From: Collinsella sp.
GTDB taxonomy: Bacteria; Actinomycetota; Coriobacteriia; Coriobacteriales; Coriobacteriaceae
Direction of reading: 5' to 3'
DNA length: 64,000 bases
Assembly (NCBI GenBank): GCA_019414445.1
Contig: DXMA01000010.1
Coordinates: forward strand, 36,959 to 100,958
Below are positions 1-8,753 of the stretch, one piece after another (the stretch's first letter is position 1; every line of letters begins with the position of its first letter). The translations under genes and the position numbers were made by a program. The notes under the pieces were generated by a model that was not told the DNA's origin, did not search any database, and saw nothing but the letters and a program-made list of their open reading frames with translations.

Positions 1-20
1 GACAAGAAAGGAGCCACGCC

Positions 21-1505
21 ATGTCAGTCATCAAGATGTACGGCTACGAGGCCGCGCAGCAAACGGAGTATCAGACCAAGAAGTGGGCGACTAAGGAGGA
101 GATGCAGGCGCTGTCGTCTGGCGATGAGCAGCGCGATGTGATCCTGGCTAAGGGTGCCACGGTGGCGTTCTACGAGGACGACAAGCATTGGGAGACGAGT
201 GTGTCCAACAATGTCTTTGCCTTTGGAGGTACCGGCAGCGGCAAAACGGCGAGTTTCATTTTGCCCAACCTGCTCAATCACCACGAATGCTGTTATGTGG
301 TCACAGACACCAAGGGTGAGCTGCTGCGCCGTACGGGGAAAGGCTTTGAAGAGGACGGCTACGAGGTAACGGTTCTCGATACTGTTAATCCCGAGCAGTC
401 GGCCGGATACGACCCTCTGCGCTACGTGATGGATGTCGAGGATATCCCCACTACGGTGGCGGCAATCATGGAGGGGGTCGATCCTGACGGTCGTAGCCGT
501 AGGTATGATCCGTTCTGGGATAACGCAAACGATCTGCTGCTTCGAGCAATTGTTGGAATCCTGTATCTCCTGGAGTGTCTTGCCGGCACCCTTGCGCCGG
601 GCGAGGACCCCAATGCTCCGCGCCGCTACCTTAAGATGAACAACGTCTTTAAACTGGCTGCGCTCATCAAGGTCACGGGGGATGGCGAGGGCCGATTCCC
701 GTTGGACTACCTTGTAGAAGAGGTGGAGTCCAAGGAGTTCCTCGATAAGTATGGGGCTGTGAACGCAGACCTGTACGGCGTTGAGCAGTATCGCGATTTT
801 CGAGGTGCGGCAGATAGGACGCTTAAGAGTATTCTGATCACGCTCAATGCAACTATCTCGCGGCTTAAGACGCCTCAGCTCATGCGCGTTTTTGAGAATG
901 ACGAGATGCGTCTTGATCGTATTGACGAGGGCAAGCGCGTGATCGATCTTAAGGTGAGCGACAACGATTCGGCTAATGCATGGCTTGCGAACGTTGCCCT
1001 TAAGCAGCTGTTTAACCTTGCCCAGCGCCGTGCCGATGCCAGCCCCAGCGGCCATTTGCAGCGTCGCGTGCAGTTTGTGCTCGATGAGTTTCCCAATGTG
1101 GGACGCATCCCCGATTTTGAGCGCAGCATTGCGACCGTGCGCAGCCGCGGCATTAGCTTTTTGATGTGTGCGCAATCGCTGAGCCAGCTCGATGCCGTGT
1201 ACGGCAAATCCACGGCGCTTACCATTCTCGATAACTGCGATAGTTTGGTCTATATGGGTGGCGGCAGCAACATCGCGACGCAGAACTACATAAGCGAACT
1301 GTGTGGCGAGTCGGTTTTGGGCACCAAGTACGTGGGCGCCGAGCGCACTGCCGTAGATGTGCGCGGCTGCGTGATGACCCCAGGCGAGGTTGGGCTTATG
1401 CCTCGCACCGATTGCCTGGTCAAGGTGACCGGCATGCGTCCCTTCCGCGCCAAGAAGTACTTTTGCGACGACCATCCCAATGCAGCCAAGTGGCTAAGGG
1501 ATTAA
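21..1505 (+). CDS. VirD4/TraG-type coupling ATPase lacking membrane anchor
   Basis: This 494-residue protein is a VirD4/TraG (TraM-TrbC-TraG class) type IV secretion coupling ATPase, the hexameric pump that feeds relaxosome DNA to a conjugative channel. A Walker A motif GGTGSGKT lies at residues 69-76 and a Walker B FVLDEFPNVG has its Asp-Glu pair at 355-356. Family members usually run to about 600 residues with two N-terminal membrane helices. Here the first 60 residues are charged and show no hydrophobic span, so the protein looks soluble. The ATG follows AAGGAG with good spacing. No other conjugation gene (relaxase, VirB4) appears in the window, although the region upstream is not visible. 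It may be a relic of an integrated element or a stand-alone ATPase. The family call is firm; the role is inferred. Confidence 0.9.
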   Translation: MSVIKMYGYEAAQQTEYQTKKWATKEEMQALSSGDEQRDVILAKGATVAFYEDDKHWETSVSNNVFAFGGTGSGKTASFILPNLLNHHECCYVVTDTKGELLRRTGKGFEEDGYEVTVLDTVNPEQSAGYDPLRYVMDVEDIPTTVAAIMEGVDPDGRSRRYDPFWDNANDLLLRAIVGILYLLECLAGTLAPGEDPNAPRRYLKMNNVFKLAALIKVTGDGEGRFPLDYLVEEVESKEFLDKYGAVNADLYGVEQYRDFRGAADRTLKSILITLNATISRLKTPQLMRVFENDEMRLDRIDEGKRVIDLKVSDNDSANAWLANVALKQLFNLAQRRADASPSGHLQRRVQFVLDEFPNVGRIPDFERSIATVRSRGISFLMCAQSLSQLDAVYGKSTALTILDNCDSLVYMGGGSNIATQNYISELCGESVLGTKYVGAERTAVDVRGCVMTPGEVGLMPRTDCLVKVTGMRPFRAKKYFCDDHPNAAKWLRD

Positions 1506-1613
1506 CCCTTGCAGCCTCGCGCATTTTGACCTGCATTTTGGCTGCACGGCCTCTGTTTGCCATGTGCCGTGCGGCCAGTTTCCCTTATCGATTCCATCTA
1601 GAGAGGAATTGCC

Positions 1614-2216
1614 ATGTCCGTTATGTATCGTGAGCCCAGCATCATTAAGAAGTCCAAGGACGGCCGCGTTGCCGCCGTCGATATGGCAAGCGAGCTGCTC
1701 AACAGCCGCGTGCTGCTGCTGGAGGGCGAGGTCAACGATGTGACCTGTAACGGCCTCATTAAGTCCATGCTGGTGCTGGAACATCAAAGCGCGACCGAGC
1801 CCATCACCCTCATCATCAACAGCCCGGGCGGCAGCGTTACAGCGGGGTTGGCGCTCATCGACACCATGCAGTCGCTCGACTGCCCCGTGATCACGGTGGG
1901 CGAGGGCGTCGTGGCCTCGATGGCCGCGGTGATCTTGGCCTGCGGCGACCACCGCCAGGTGTACCGCCACACGCAGGTGCTCATCCACCAGCTGATGGGC
2001 GGCACGGGCATGGCGCAGCAGACCGATATCGAGATCGTGGCCCAGCACACGGCGGCCATGCGCGCCGAGCTGGACGAGCTGCTGGCCGAGCATGGCAACC
2101 TGAGTGCCCAGGAGTTCCACGAGCTCACCGAGCGCGACTGCTGGTGTAACGCCAAGCGCGCCCTAGAGCTGGGCCTGGTGGACGAGGTGGTTGCGCCCAG
2201 CAAGAAGGCGCTCTAG
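1614..2216 (+). CDS. clpP: ClpP-family serine peptidase
   Basis: This is a ClpP-fold peptidase of 200 residues, the usual length for the proteolytic subunit of Clp protease, which degrades unfolded substrates delivered by ClpX or ClpC in the cytoplasm. The catalytic triad can be placed: Ser102 in GVVASMAAV, His125 in IHQLMGG and Asp175 in TERDCW. The SPGGSV oxyanion segment is at residues 70-75. The His motif differs slightly from the common HQPLGG, which suggests a paralogue rather than the main housekeeping ClpP. AGAGAGG upstream of the ATG serves as ribosome binding site. No Clp ATPase gene is adjacent; the ClpX-like ATPase at 22537 is 20 kb away. Family assignment is secure, but housekeeping versus accessory role is not decidable here. 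Confidence 0.88.
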   Translation: MSVMYREPSIIKKSKDGRVAAVDMASELLNSRVLLLEGEVNDVTCNGLIKSMLVLEHQSATEPITLIINSPGGSVTAGLALIDTMQSLDCPVITVGEGVVASMAAVILACGDHRQVYRHTQVLIHQLMGGTGMAQQTDIEIVAQHTAAMRAELDELLAEHGNLSAQEFHELTERDCWCNAKRALELGLVDEVVAPSKKAL

Positions 2217-2289
2217 CAGGGCGCATGCCTTTTGGCATGTAGGGCAGGACGATCGAGCGCGTAAATTCACAGCCAGAAAGAGGTTGAAT

Positions 2290-3117
2290 ATGAGCAGTAT
2301 TTGGGATGTCGATGGCATTGAGTGGGAAGACCTGCCTACCGTGAGCGACCTGCTGTGCGCGGCAGACAAAAAGATCCTGGCGCGCGAGGTCGCCCTGCGA
2401 TACGACGACAAGGCAGGCGGTTGCGGCTGTGGCGATAGCGACCGCGGCCTAAAACGCGTCCGCCGCAAGCTCAAAAAGCTGCGCAAGATCGACCCCGAGC
2501 CCAGCGACAAGATTGTCCTGTTGCCCAAGCACGTCATCAATCGTCGCGATGCGGGCCACGGTTTTGACTATTACGACGTAGAACCGTGCGCCTTTACGCG
2601 CAGTGGCGCGCAAAAGTCAGGGGAGGACGCGTGTGCTGAGGTGTACCCGTGGGACCTGTTCCTACTGAACGAGGAGCCTGCAAGCGTCGTTCTGGGCTAT
2701 CGAGTATGGCTCGGCGGCGAATGGGACCTATGCGAACGTTACCGCTTTTTGGCTGTGGTGTGCGCCAGCGCGCTGCATCGCATCCGCGAGCAAAAGGAGC
2801 TGCGCAAGTGTCTCAAGAAGGACGATGCAGCCTGTGACATGGACGAGGATGAGGTGATCGAAGGTGTTCGCCAAGACGTGCTGTATCCCGAGGAAGTAAT
2901 CAACGCAAGGCTCGGCGGCTATTGGGATACGAGCCTGGGCCTTGATCTGCCCTGGAAGGACGAACATTTCGAGACCTGCGTTCGGATTGATAGAGCTATC
3001 GATGACCTGTTTGCCGAGGAGACGAAGCGCTGTGCCGCGGAGCTTGGGAAGAAGCTTGAGCGCGGGTATGAGAAGCGCGTGGAAGCGCCGTTGTTTCAAC
3101 CGTTCACCGACGAATGA
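2290..3117 (+). CDS. Unrecognised 275-residue charged cytoplasmic protein
   Basis: I do not recognise this family. The start at 2290 is chosen because AAAGAGG precedes it; the frame is open about 100 bases further upstream without a comparable site. The protein has no signal peptide or membrane segment. It has a Cys-Gly cluster GGCGCGD near residue 47 followed by a basic stretch of Arg and Lys (residues 55-70), a central Trp/Tyr-rich region (YPWDLFLLNEEP, GYRVWLGGEWDLCERYRF) and an acidic and basic helical C terminus. It follows the ClpP gene by about 75 bases in the same direction and could be cotranscribed with it. No function is proposed. Confidence 0.7.
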   Translation: MSSIWDVDGIEWEDLPTVSDLLCAADKKILAREVALRYDDKAGGCGCGDSDRGLKRVRRKLKKLRKIDPEPSDKIVLLPKHVINRRDAGHGFDYYDVEPCAFTRSGAQKSGEDACAEVYPWDLFLLNEEPASVVLGYRVWLGGEWDLCERYRFLAVVCASALHRIREQKELRKCLKKDDAACDMDEDEVIEGVRQDVLYPEEVINARLGGYWDTSLGLDLPWKDEHFETCVRIDRAIDDLFAEETKRCAAELGKKLERGYEKRVEAPLFQPFTDE

Positions 3118-3193
3118 GAAAAGGCGGCAAGTGCGGTCCCCGCGGGATTATCTTGGAGCAGCTAAGTGAGCGGTGCGCGGGCGAGGAGCAATC

Positions 3194-3970
3194 ATGGCTA
3201 GTCGTGGAGATAAATAGTCGAGGGAAGAAACCCTTGCGGCTCTGTTCTTATACCTCGCCCTACCATTAAAAAAGGTCGATGATACAAGCGAGGATGTCCA
3301 GGCGTTAGCCAAGGCCATTGGCGGAACGCCGGGCGCGGTTGCTCTAATAATCTGGAACCTTGCATCATCCGATGAGCGTCGACGTGCTCGCGGCAAGGTT
3401 GGAATGACCCAGGCGAGCAAAATGGACAAGATGGTTTGGGCTGAGTATTCCTCTGCTGGTGATGAGCTTGTTGAGGAGGCGACCGACGTTTTCCTCAACT
3501 GTTTCGATTTTGAAGAACCGCTAAGCGATGAGTTGAAAGAGACGATCGGCATTGATTTGCCAGAGGGTAAAGAGCGCGAGGCAATCGTTTCGATGCGGAT
3601 GAACCAGGAGTTCTTTCGAAATACCTTGCTTGCCAATTACAATTCAAGGTGTTGCTTGACGGGGCTATCGAACAAGACACTGCTGGTCGCCACCCATATC
3701 AAGCCCTGGAAAGTCTCTGGTCCTAAAACGGAGCGCCTTGCGCCCGACAACGACTTGCTTTTAAACGCATTACACGATAAGGCGTTCGATCGGGGACTAA
3801 TCACAATTACGAAGGACCTAAAGATAATGGTGTCCAGTGTGGTCGAGCACGAAACGCCCGAGGACGAGTATTTGTGGCGCTACAACGGAGAGCCAATTGC
3901 GCTTCCGAAGCGATTCGCTCCACGAGCTGAGTTTATTGAATACCACAACGACATGGTGTTTAAGGGGTAA
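3194..3970 (+). pseudogene. HNH endonuclease gene interrupted by an in-frame amber codon
   Basis: The C-terminal half is a classic HNH restriction-type nuclease: CCLTG, then ATHIKPW, then NALHDKAFDRG, giving the His-Asn-His metal site. The true start appears to be ATG 3194, which follows GAGGAG. From there the frame reads MASRGDK, then TAG at 3215-3217, then SREETLAALFLYLALPL and continues unbroken to 3970. Related endonucleases typically begin with a short basic leader, a tryptophan and (S/T)REE, so the amber codon most likely replaces TGG. The next in-frame start is ATG 3404, which would give 188 residues containing the HNH core but no N-terminal domain. It is either a recent nonsense mutation or a sequencing error; reinitiation is possible. 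It sits tail to tail with the Shedu gene. Confidence 0.78.
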
Positions 3971-3975
3971 TTGGA

Positions 3976-5316
3976 CTATCTCCCGACCAAACGAGGATTC
4001 GGATTGGCTTGCTGGAAGGGAATGACTATGTCGGGTTCCCGGATTCCCGAGGTCGGGGAGGTCGCTTCGTTGCCTGTTCGGAGTACGGCAATGAGGTCCT
4101 GGATTCGCTGGAGCAACTCATCAAAAGTAACCACAGTCACATCGCTGAGGTTATTCCGATAATGCTCAAAGGTAGCTTTTTTGCTCGCGGTGTCGAGTTC
4201 AGAGATCTTCCCTATGACTACAACGCACTTTGGGGAAAGGGCCTCAAAGTGAGAAGACGAGCGCCCGTTGACCATGTAGTACTCCTTCGTGAGCGTGTCC
4301 CGGTAGTTAAGCACTTGGTTTACTGATCCGCTCATGTGTGAGGTCAAGGAATAAACGGCGTTCTCGGGCTCTTTCCCCCTGTATATTGTGCCGAGCAGGC
4401 TTGTAAGAGGAGTCTTGATCTCGATGAGCGTGACATTGCTGGTTAGCTCATTCTGGTAGAGGAAATCGCAGATATTGCCACCGGAATTATCAATCGCCTT
4501 GCCTCCGACATACGCCTTGCCTTGGAGAAGTGTGCATGGGGCGGAGAATACCTGCGACAGTATCCATTGGTGGTCGGTGAATATTCTCTGCCAGTACTCC
4601 TCGTTGCCGTTACCGAGGTTCTCAGCAATCTCCTTTTCGACCTTTTCGAGCTGGGCGAGACTCAGACTGACCGTGAAGTCATCGAGATGTCCCTTCTCCA
4701 ACTCGGAGAATATCTCACCCAATTGCTCGCGAGTCGTCCCCTGGGTCATGAGCCGGATCATCTCTTTGACGAGTTCGAAATTATTGCCATCTGTAAGTAG
4801 CCTGGTTTCCGAGGGATTTTCGCGCATCATCTTAAGGAGTGAGCTTACGGAGCGGTCAAGGGGGACATACGTTGTGCTGCCGCCTTGAACTCCTCCACCC
4901 TCCTGATGGATTCGGTAGCGAGCATCAAGTGCCTCGTACAGGCGACGGGTCTCTCCGGTGTCTAAAGTGAGTTCGAGCCAATCACCATTGAACCCTTTTC
5001 TTTGCAGCATGCCCCTCGAAGCAGGGCCCAGTTCGGTTTCGGCCGAGTCTGAGGGGAAAGAAGCATCTCCTTTCCTCTTTCGTTCGTAGACGAATTTGCC
5101 CTCAACACAATGAGAAGGATTCTTCGGATTGTCTACGTTGGTCGCGAGGAACCGGTATCTCATCCTGTCCGTTGTTTCTGTCAACTCAACGGGGTCGGAT
5201 TTTGCCGTGTATCGAGAGGTCGAGACCATGTTGATGGCCCCGTCAATAGCACTTGAAGGATTGGGATAGAGCGTGCCATCCCAATCAAGTGTGTCCCCGA
5301 AACTAATGCGCCCCAT
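3976..5316 (-). CDS. sduA: Shedu-family (SduA, DUF4263) defence nuclease
   Basis: This 446-residue protein carries a C-terminal Shedu immune nuclease domain (DUF4263). The PD-(D/E)XK-like site is visible as Asp284 in ICDFL and Glu299-Ile-Lys301 in LIEIKTP, followed by a helix containing NQVLNYRD and then VVVIGK. Shedu proteins are single-gene anti-phage or anti-plasmid systems whose N-terminal regions vary and are thought to sense or gate. Here the first 220 residues are an unassigned N-terminal region. The start overlaps the end of the LlaJI-like gene by 14 bases, indicating translational coupling as the last cistron of the five-gene operon. The gene is visibly richer in AT than the nuclease gene upstream, suggesting separate acquisition. 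Family confidence is high; joint function with the restriction genes is inference. Confidence 0.88.
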   Translation of the reverse strand: MGRISFGDTLDWDGTLYPNPSSAIDGAINMVSTSRYTAKSDPVELTETTDRMRYRFLATNVDNPKNPSHCVEGKFVYERKRKGDASFPSDSAETELGPASRGMLQRKGFNGDWLELTLDTGETRRLYEALDARYRIHQEGGGVQGGSTTYVPLDRSVSSLLKMMRENPSETRLLTDGNNFELVKEMIRLMTQGTTREQLGEIFSELEKGHLDDFTVSLSLAQLEKVEKEIAENLGNGNEEYWQRIFTDHQWILSQVFSAPCTLLQGKAYVGGKAIDNSGGNICDFLYQNELTSNVTLIEIKTPLTSLLGTIYRGKEPENAVYSLTSHMSGSVNQVLNYRDTLTKEYYMVNGRSSSHFEALSPKCVVVIGKISELDTASKKATFEHYRNNLSDVTVVTFDELLQRIQDLIAVLRTGNEATSPTSGIREPDIVIPFQQANPNPRLVGR

Positions 5317-6772
5317 CCAGGCTCCCTTCGCACATCCTCTGGATCAGCTTCCCGTCCGCCAGTCTTCCTGCCAGATAGCAGTCGAACACGTAGTCCGCGG
5401 GCAGCGCCCACATCTCCACCCCGTCCGTGAGGGGCGGCTCAGGCTTCCCGAAGACGCCTGGGAACCGCACCCTACCCATGAGCCTCGCCTCGGCCTCGTG
5501 GGTCGGTACCAGGAAGACATTCGCCACGGAGGAGAACCCGTTGTCCCGGATGAAGTCCCCGTAGGCGCTCTGGTAGAGCACCTGCTTCGTTACGGACTCG
5601 ACGCCCGGCACGTCCTTGGCGGCGCCGGGGCGCAGCGACGGCGTGTAGTACTTCGCGTCGTAGATGCAGAACGCTCTGCCGCCAGCGCCGTCTCCATGGA
5701 TGCCTATGACGTCGGGAATCAGCGTGTTCACGTCCCCGCAGCCCGCACCGCCGGCGTCCATCCACTCCGGCCTAGGGATGATACCCAGAAGCGTCTCCGC
5801 GCCGCGCTGGCACCAGTCCTCGGCGAGCGGAAGCCCCAGCGAGTCTATGCGGTCGGCGAGCCTGTCCCCGAAAGCGCTCTTGCATGCCAGCTCCCACGCG
5901 TGGTAGAAGGATGAAGTGCCCAGGCAGAACTCCTCCTCGGGGCTTTCATACTCCTCGGAGGGGCTCAGATAGCGCAGCAGCATGTCGATGACGTCCTGCT
6001 TCCACGCCACGAACTGCACGGAGCGCTCCTGCTCCAGGCGGTAGGTCAGCGTCTCGGCGTCACCCAGGTCCTCCAGTTCCTCGCCGGAGAGGTCGACCGG
6101 GGCGAGCCCCAGCAGCTCGTCCAGGCCCCAGCGACGCAGGTCCTCGGAGCAGCGAGTCAGCACGCACCGGTGGAGGCGTGTCACCAGGTCGGCCGCGTCG
6201 CGGGAGGTGTCGCGCGTCTTAAGGTCGAAGTAGGCCGGCGTGTCGCCGTCCATGAAGGGCTGGTTCTGCGCGATGGTCCTGCCCCAGGCGATCTCACCCG
6301 ACCCGTTGTCGCGGACCACGCGCACGTAGTTGGAGTAGACGCCATTCTCCTCGTAGGAGCCGAGCAGCGCCAGCATGAGCGAGAGCGGCCCGCCGTCCTC
6401 GTCGGCGTCCGGCAGCGCGGCGCCGACGCCAGAAAGCCCGCCGGAGCTCTTGCGCAGTACGCGAAACACCTGGGCGAGCTCCGTCTCCGAGGGGCGCGTC
6501 CCCCTGGGGAAGTATTTCGGGTAGGCGCAGACGAGGGTCTTGCGCCAGCGCGCGAGGCCAACCCACGTGAACTGGTACTTGCCGAGGGCGGCGAGCTCCT
6601 CGTCGGCGTCGCCCCCCTCGGGGACGGCGTCGCTCCTGAGCGTCAGCACCCCGCGGGCGGCGAGCGCCCTCACGCACGCGAGGGCGTCGCGGACGTCGAG
6701 ACCGAGCAGCCGGGTGAGGTCGCCGAACGAGTAGGAGTCCCGCTCCCGTACGTAGACGGGGTCGAAGGCCAT
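5303..6772 (-). CDS. LlaJI/McrC-like restriction nuclease subunit
   Basis: This 489-residue protein resembles the LlaJI R2 / McrC nuclease partner of McrB-type GTPases. The C-terminal half holds a PD-(D/E)XK site: Asp354 in LIPDVIGI, then Asp372-Ala-Lys374 in IYDAKYY, then a TKQVLYQSAY helix. The first 60 residues look like a winged-helix fold (FGDLTRLLGLDVRDALACVRALAARGVL). In McrBC-like complexes this subunit stimulates GTP hydrolysis by the McrB ring and cuts DNA. The ATG lies 3 bases after the McrB-like stop codon, so the two are coupled. Base composition is GC-rich like the AAA+ half of McrB but unlike its N-terminal half. It could be annotated as McrC; the association with modification methylases favours a LlaJI-type assignment. 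Confidence 0.84.
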   Translation of the reverse strand: MAFDPVYVRERDSYSFGDLTRLLGLDVRDALACVRALAARGVLTLRSDAVPEGGDADEELAALGKYQFTWVGLARWRKTLVCAYPKYFPRGTRPSETELAQVFRVLRKSSGGLSGVGAALPDADEDGGPLSLMLALLGSYEENGVYSNYVRVVRDNGSGEIAWGRTIAQNQPFMDGDTPAYFDLKTRDTSRDAADLVTRLHRCVLTRCSEDLRRWGLDELLGLAPVDLSGEELEDLGDAETLTYRLEQERSVQFVAWKQDVIDMLLRYLSPSEEYESPEEEFCLGTSSFYHAWELACKSAFGDRLADRIDSLGLPLAEDWCQRGAETLLGIIPRPEWMDAGGAGCGDVNTLIPDVIGIHGDGAGGRAFCIYDAKYYTPSLRPGAAKDVPGVESVTKQVLYQSAYGDFIRDNGFSSVANVFLVPTHEAEARLMGRVRFPGVFGKPEPPLTDGVEMWALPADYVFDCYLAGRLADGKLIQRMCEGSLDGAH

Positions 6773-6775
6773 GGG

Positions 6776-8740
6776 CTACTCCTCCGCGCCCTGGCCGTTG
6801 CCCTCGTCCTCGGAGGGGGCGCCATCCTCGACGCGTGGCACGGGCTCGTCGAGAGCGAACACGCCGTCGGCAGAGCTGTCGTACTCGGCGCAGATCTCGG
6901 AGTACGTGAAGTCGGGGTGACGGAATACCTTCGGGCGCTTCATCTTCGCGGCGTCCTCGTAGAGGTAGAGCAGCACCTTGCTCTTGAACGCCTCGTCGAA
7001 GGCCTCGTCGTCATCCAGTGCGGACTCCGTGAGGAAGAACGGGCCCAGGAGCTTGTCCTCGTTGACGCGCGCTTTGCCCTTGAGCAGGCCGTTGATGGCG
7101 TGGCGAAGGACGTTCCACTCCACGGGCTCGCGCTTCGCGCCGATGCGCACGACTTTGCCGGCGTACTTTCCCTCGCCCTCGTCGATTCCCATGTAGCGAA
7201 ACTCCCAGCGGCGCTTGAAGGCGGTGTCCATCGGGAACACGCCCTGGTCGGCGCTGTTCATAGTTGTCCAAATGTAGAGGTTGGAGGGCAGGCGCATCGC
7301 GTTCACGCGATGCGCGACGTTCTCCTCGTGGCTGTAGAGCCCCGGGGTCTCGTCCGCGCACCCGGATGCATCGTAGAACTCCTTCCAGAGGAACTCTCCG
7401 AGATCGACGGGAACGTCCACGTCGTACTCGCTCACCCCGTCGCCTTTGCGGTCGAGCAGTTGGAATACGTCGCCGAACACTGCGGCGGGGTTCGCGCGGT
7501 TGATCTCCTCAACGATGAGGAGGTAGTCCTCATTGGGATGGGTCTTCGCCTCGACGTAGCTCTTCACGAGGGGTCCGGGGACGAACTCATAGGAGATGTA
7601 GGGCCTCCTCATGTTCTCGGACAGCGACTCGTCGGGCTTCTGCTCGGGCCACTGCATCGTCGGCTTGTAGCAGCCCACGAAGGAGGCGTAGCTGTAGTCC
7701 GGGTGGAACGTGACGCGACGCGTGTGCGCCTTATCGAAGTGCTCCCCGGCGAGTTTGTTCAAGCTGTGCGACTTGCCGGTGCCGGGGGCTCCAAAATAAA
7801 TAAGATTATAAGGAAGTTTAACCTCGCTGGCTTCACTGGTCTCAGCGGTCTTAGTTTCAGCATTAGACGACAAATCAGAGTAGTCCACTCTTGCTGTATT
7901 GAATGACGTGAAAGCCCTAGACTTGTAATCATTAAGTTCGGCTTTGTTCACGCCCTTGGCAAGGATGACGTTTTTCGCATTATTAGTCGAGATGGGCGAG
8001 AGCCAGGGATTGAGACCGTCGATAATAAGGTTCTTAACTGCCCTTACAGGGCCTTTCGGATCGCTGTTGGTACACGTTAAGACTTTTTTCGTCTCTAATT
8101 CATTTGCGGAAAGCAGGGCGTCGTACACACATGGAAGAGAATATAAATAGCCATTCACGTCATTATCTGTTTTGCAGACGACCTGATCAGAGAAAATGCC
8201 AAGCATTCGAATTAGTCGATTCTCAACGACGTGATCAAGCTCTTTTTTCGATTGAAGCCATGCAAACAGCACCGTGATATATTCAATCGGACTTGTGGAG
8301 ATAAGAATTCCAATCAAATCAATATTGCTCGTAAGCCTAATTACTCGGTCACCTCTGACCAGTTCGCCATCTTTCTTTATACGCTCGGCCGAACGAGGAG
8401 AACCAACCGTGCTTACTCGCGCAAGACGCCATACTAGGCACAAAACAGCATCCAAGGATTCAATTTGCGCTTGAAAAAGTGACACAGTATTAAGGCCTAG
8501 GTCAGTCTCTTTCACAGGTACATTGAGACTATTGGCATAGCTAAGCAGCAGCTTTAAACTGGACTCACCGTCAACCAGTTCGTTGGCAGGCGTGATCGTC
8601 ATTTTCGCAGGCTTCTCTTTTGCCAGCCACAATAGAATCAGCAACGCAAGCGTTCGTTTGGGATCCTTTACCACTGAGCTGGATACCCACAGCCTAGGGC
8701 TAATTGGTTCGCGAAACTCGAGCTTACTGGGAAGCAGCAC
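6776..8740 (-). CDS. mcrB: McrB-like AAA+ GTPase of restriction complex
   Basis: This is a 654-residue restriction motor subunit. The McrB-type AAA+ module begins near residue 310: Walker A GAPGTGKS at 317-324, FHPDYSYASFVGCYKP shortly after, Walker B LLIVEEINRAN with Glu411-Glu412, and the McrB signature TMNSADQG followed by DTAFKRRWEF. McrB hexamers hydrolyse GTP to drive cutting by the McrC-like partner. Residues 1-310 are a helical region with no family I recognise, expected to recognise the DNA target. A GTG start is used, with AAGGAG upstream. Composition changes abruptly at the Walker A codon: 41 of 60 bases are G or C in 7081-7140, but only 26 of 60 in 7861-7920 and in 8221-8280. This points to domain exchange. 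Confidence 0.88.
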   Translation of the reverse strand: MLLPSKLEFREPISPRLWVSSSVVKDPKRTLALLILLWLAKEKPAKMTITPANELVDGESSLKLLLSYANSLNVPVKETDLGLNTVSLFQAQIESLDAVLCLVWRLARVSTVGSPRSAERIKKDGELVRGDRVIRLTSNIDLIGILISTSPIEYITVLFAWLQSKKELDHVVENRLIRMLGIFSDQVVCKTDNDVNGYLYSLPCVYDALLSANELETKKVLTCTNSDPKGPVRAVKNLIIDGLNPWLSPISTNNAKNVILAKGVNKAELNDYKSRAFTSFNTARVDYSDLSSNAETKTAETSEASEVKLPYNLIYFGAPGTGKSHSLNKLAGEHFDKAHTRRVTFHPDYSYASFVGCYKPTMQWPEQKPDESLSENMRRPYISYEFVPGPLVKSYVEAKTHPNEDYLLIVEEINRANPAAVFGDVFQLLDRKGDGVSEYDVDVPVDLGEFLWKEFYDASGCADETPGLYSHEENVAHRVNAMRLPSNLYIWTTMNSADQGVFPMDTAFKRRWEFRYMGIDEGEGKYAGKVVRIGAKREPVEWNVLRHAINGLLKGKARVNEDKLLGPFFLTESALDDDEAFDEAFKSKVLLYLYEDAAKMKRPKVFRHPDFTYSEICAEYDSSADGVFALDEPVPRVEDGAPSEDEGNGQGAEE

Positions 8741-8753
8741 GGTTCACCACTCC

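Noticed and set aside
24..1475. Minus-strand open frame of 483 codons over the VirD4-like gene
   Set aside because: The plus strand encodes a protein with Walker motifs; the minus frame gives His/Arg/Leu-rich text without domains.
6170..7906. Long plus-strand open frame of 578 codons across the McrB/LlaJI genes
   Set aside because: It is antisense to two genes with clear motifs, has no ribosome site and its translation is low-complexity Val/Arg/Gly-rich, typical of GC-rich shadow frames.
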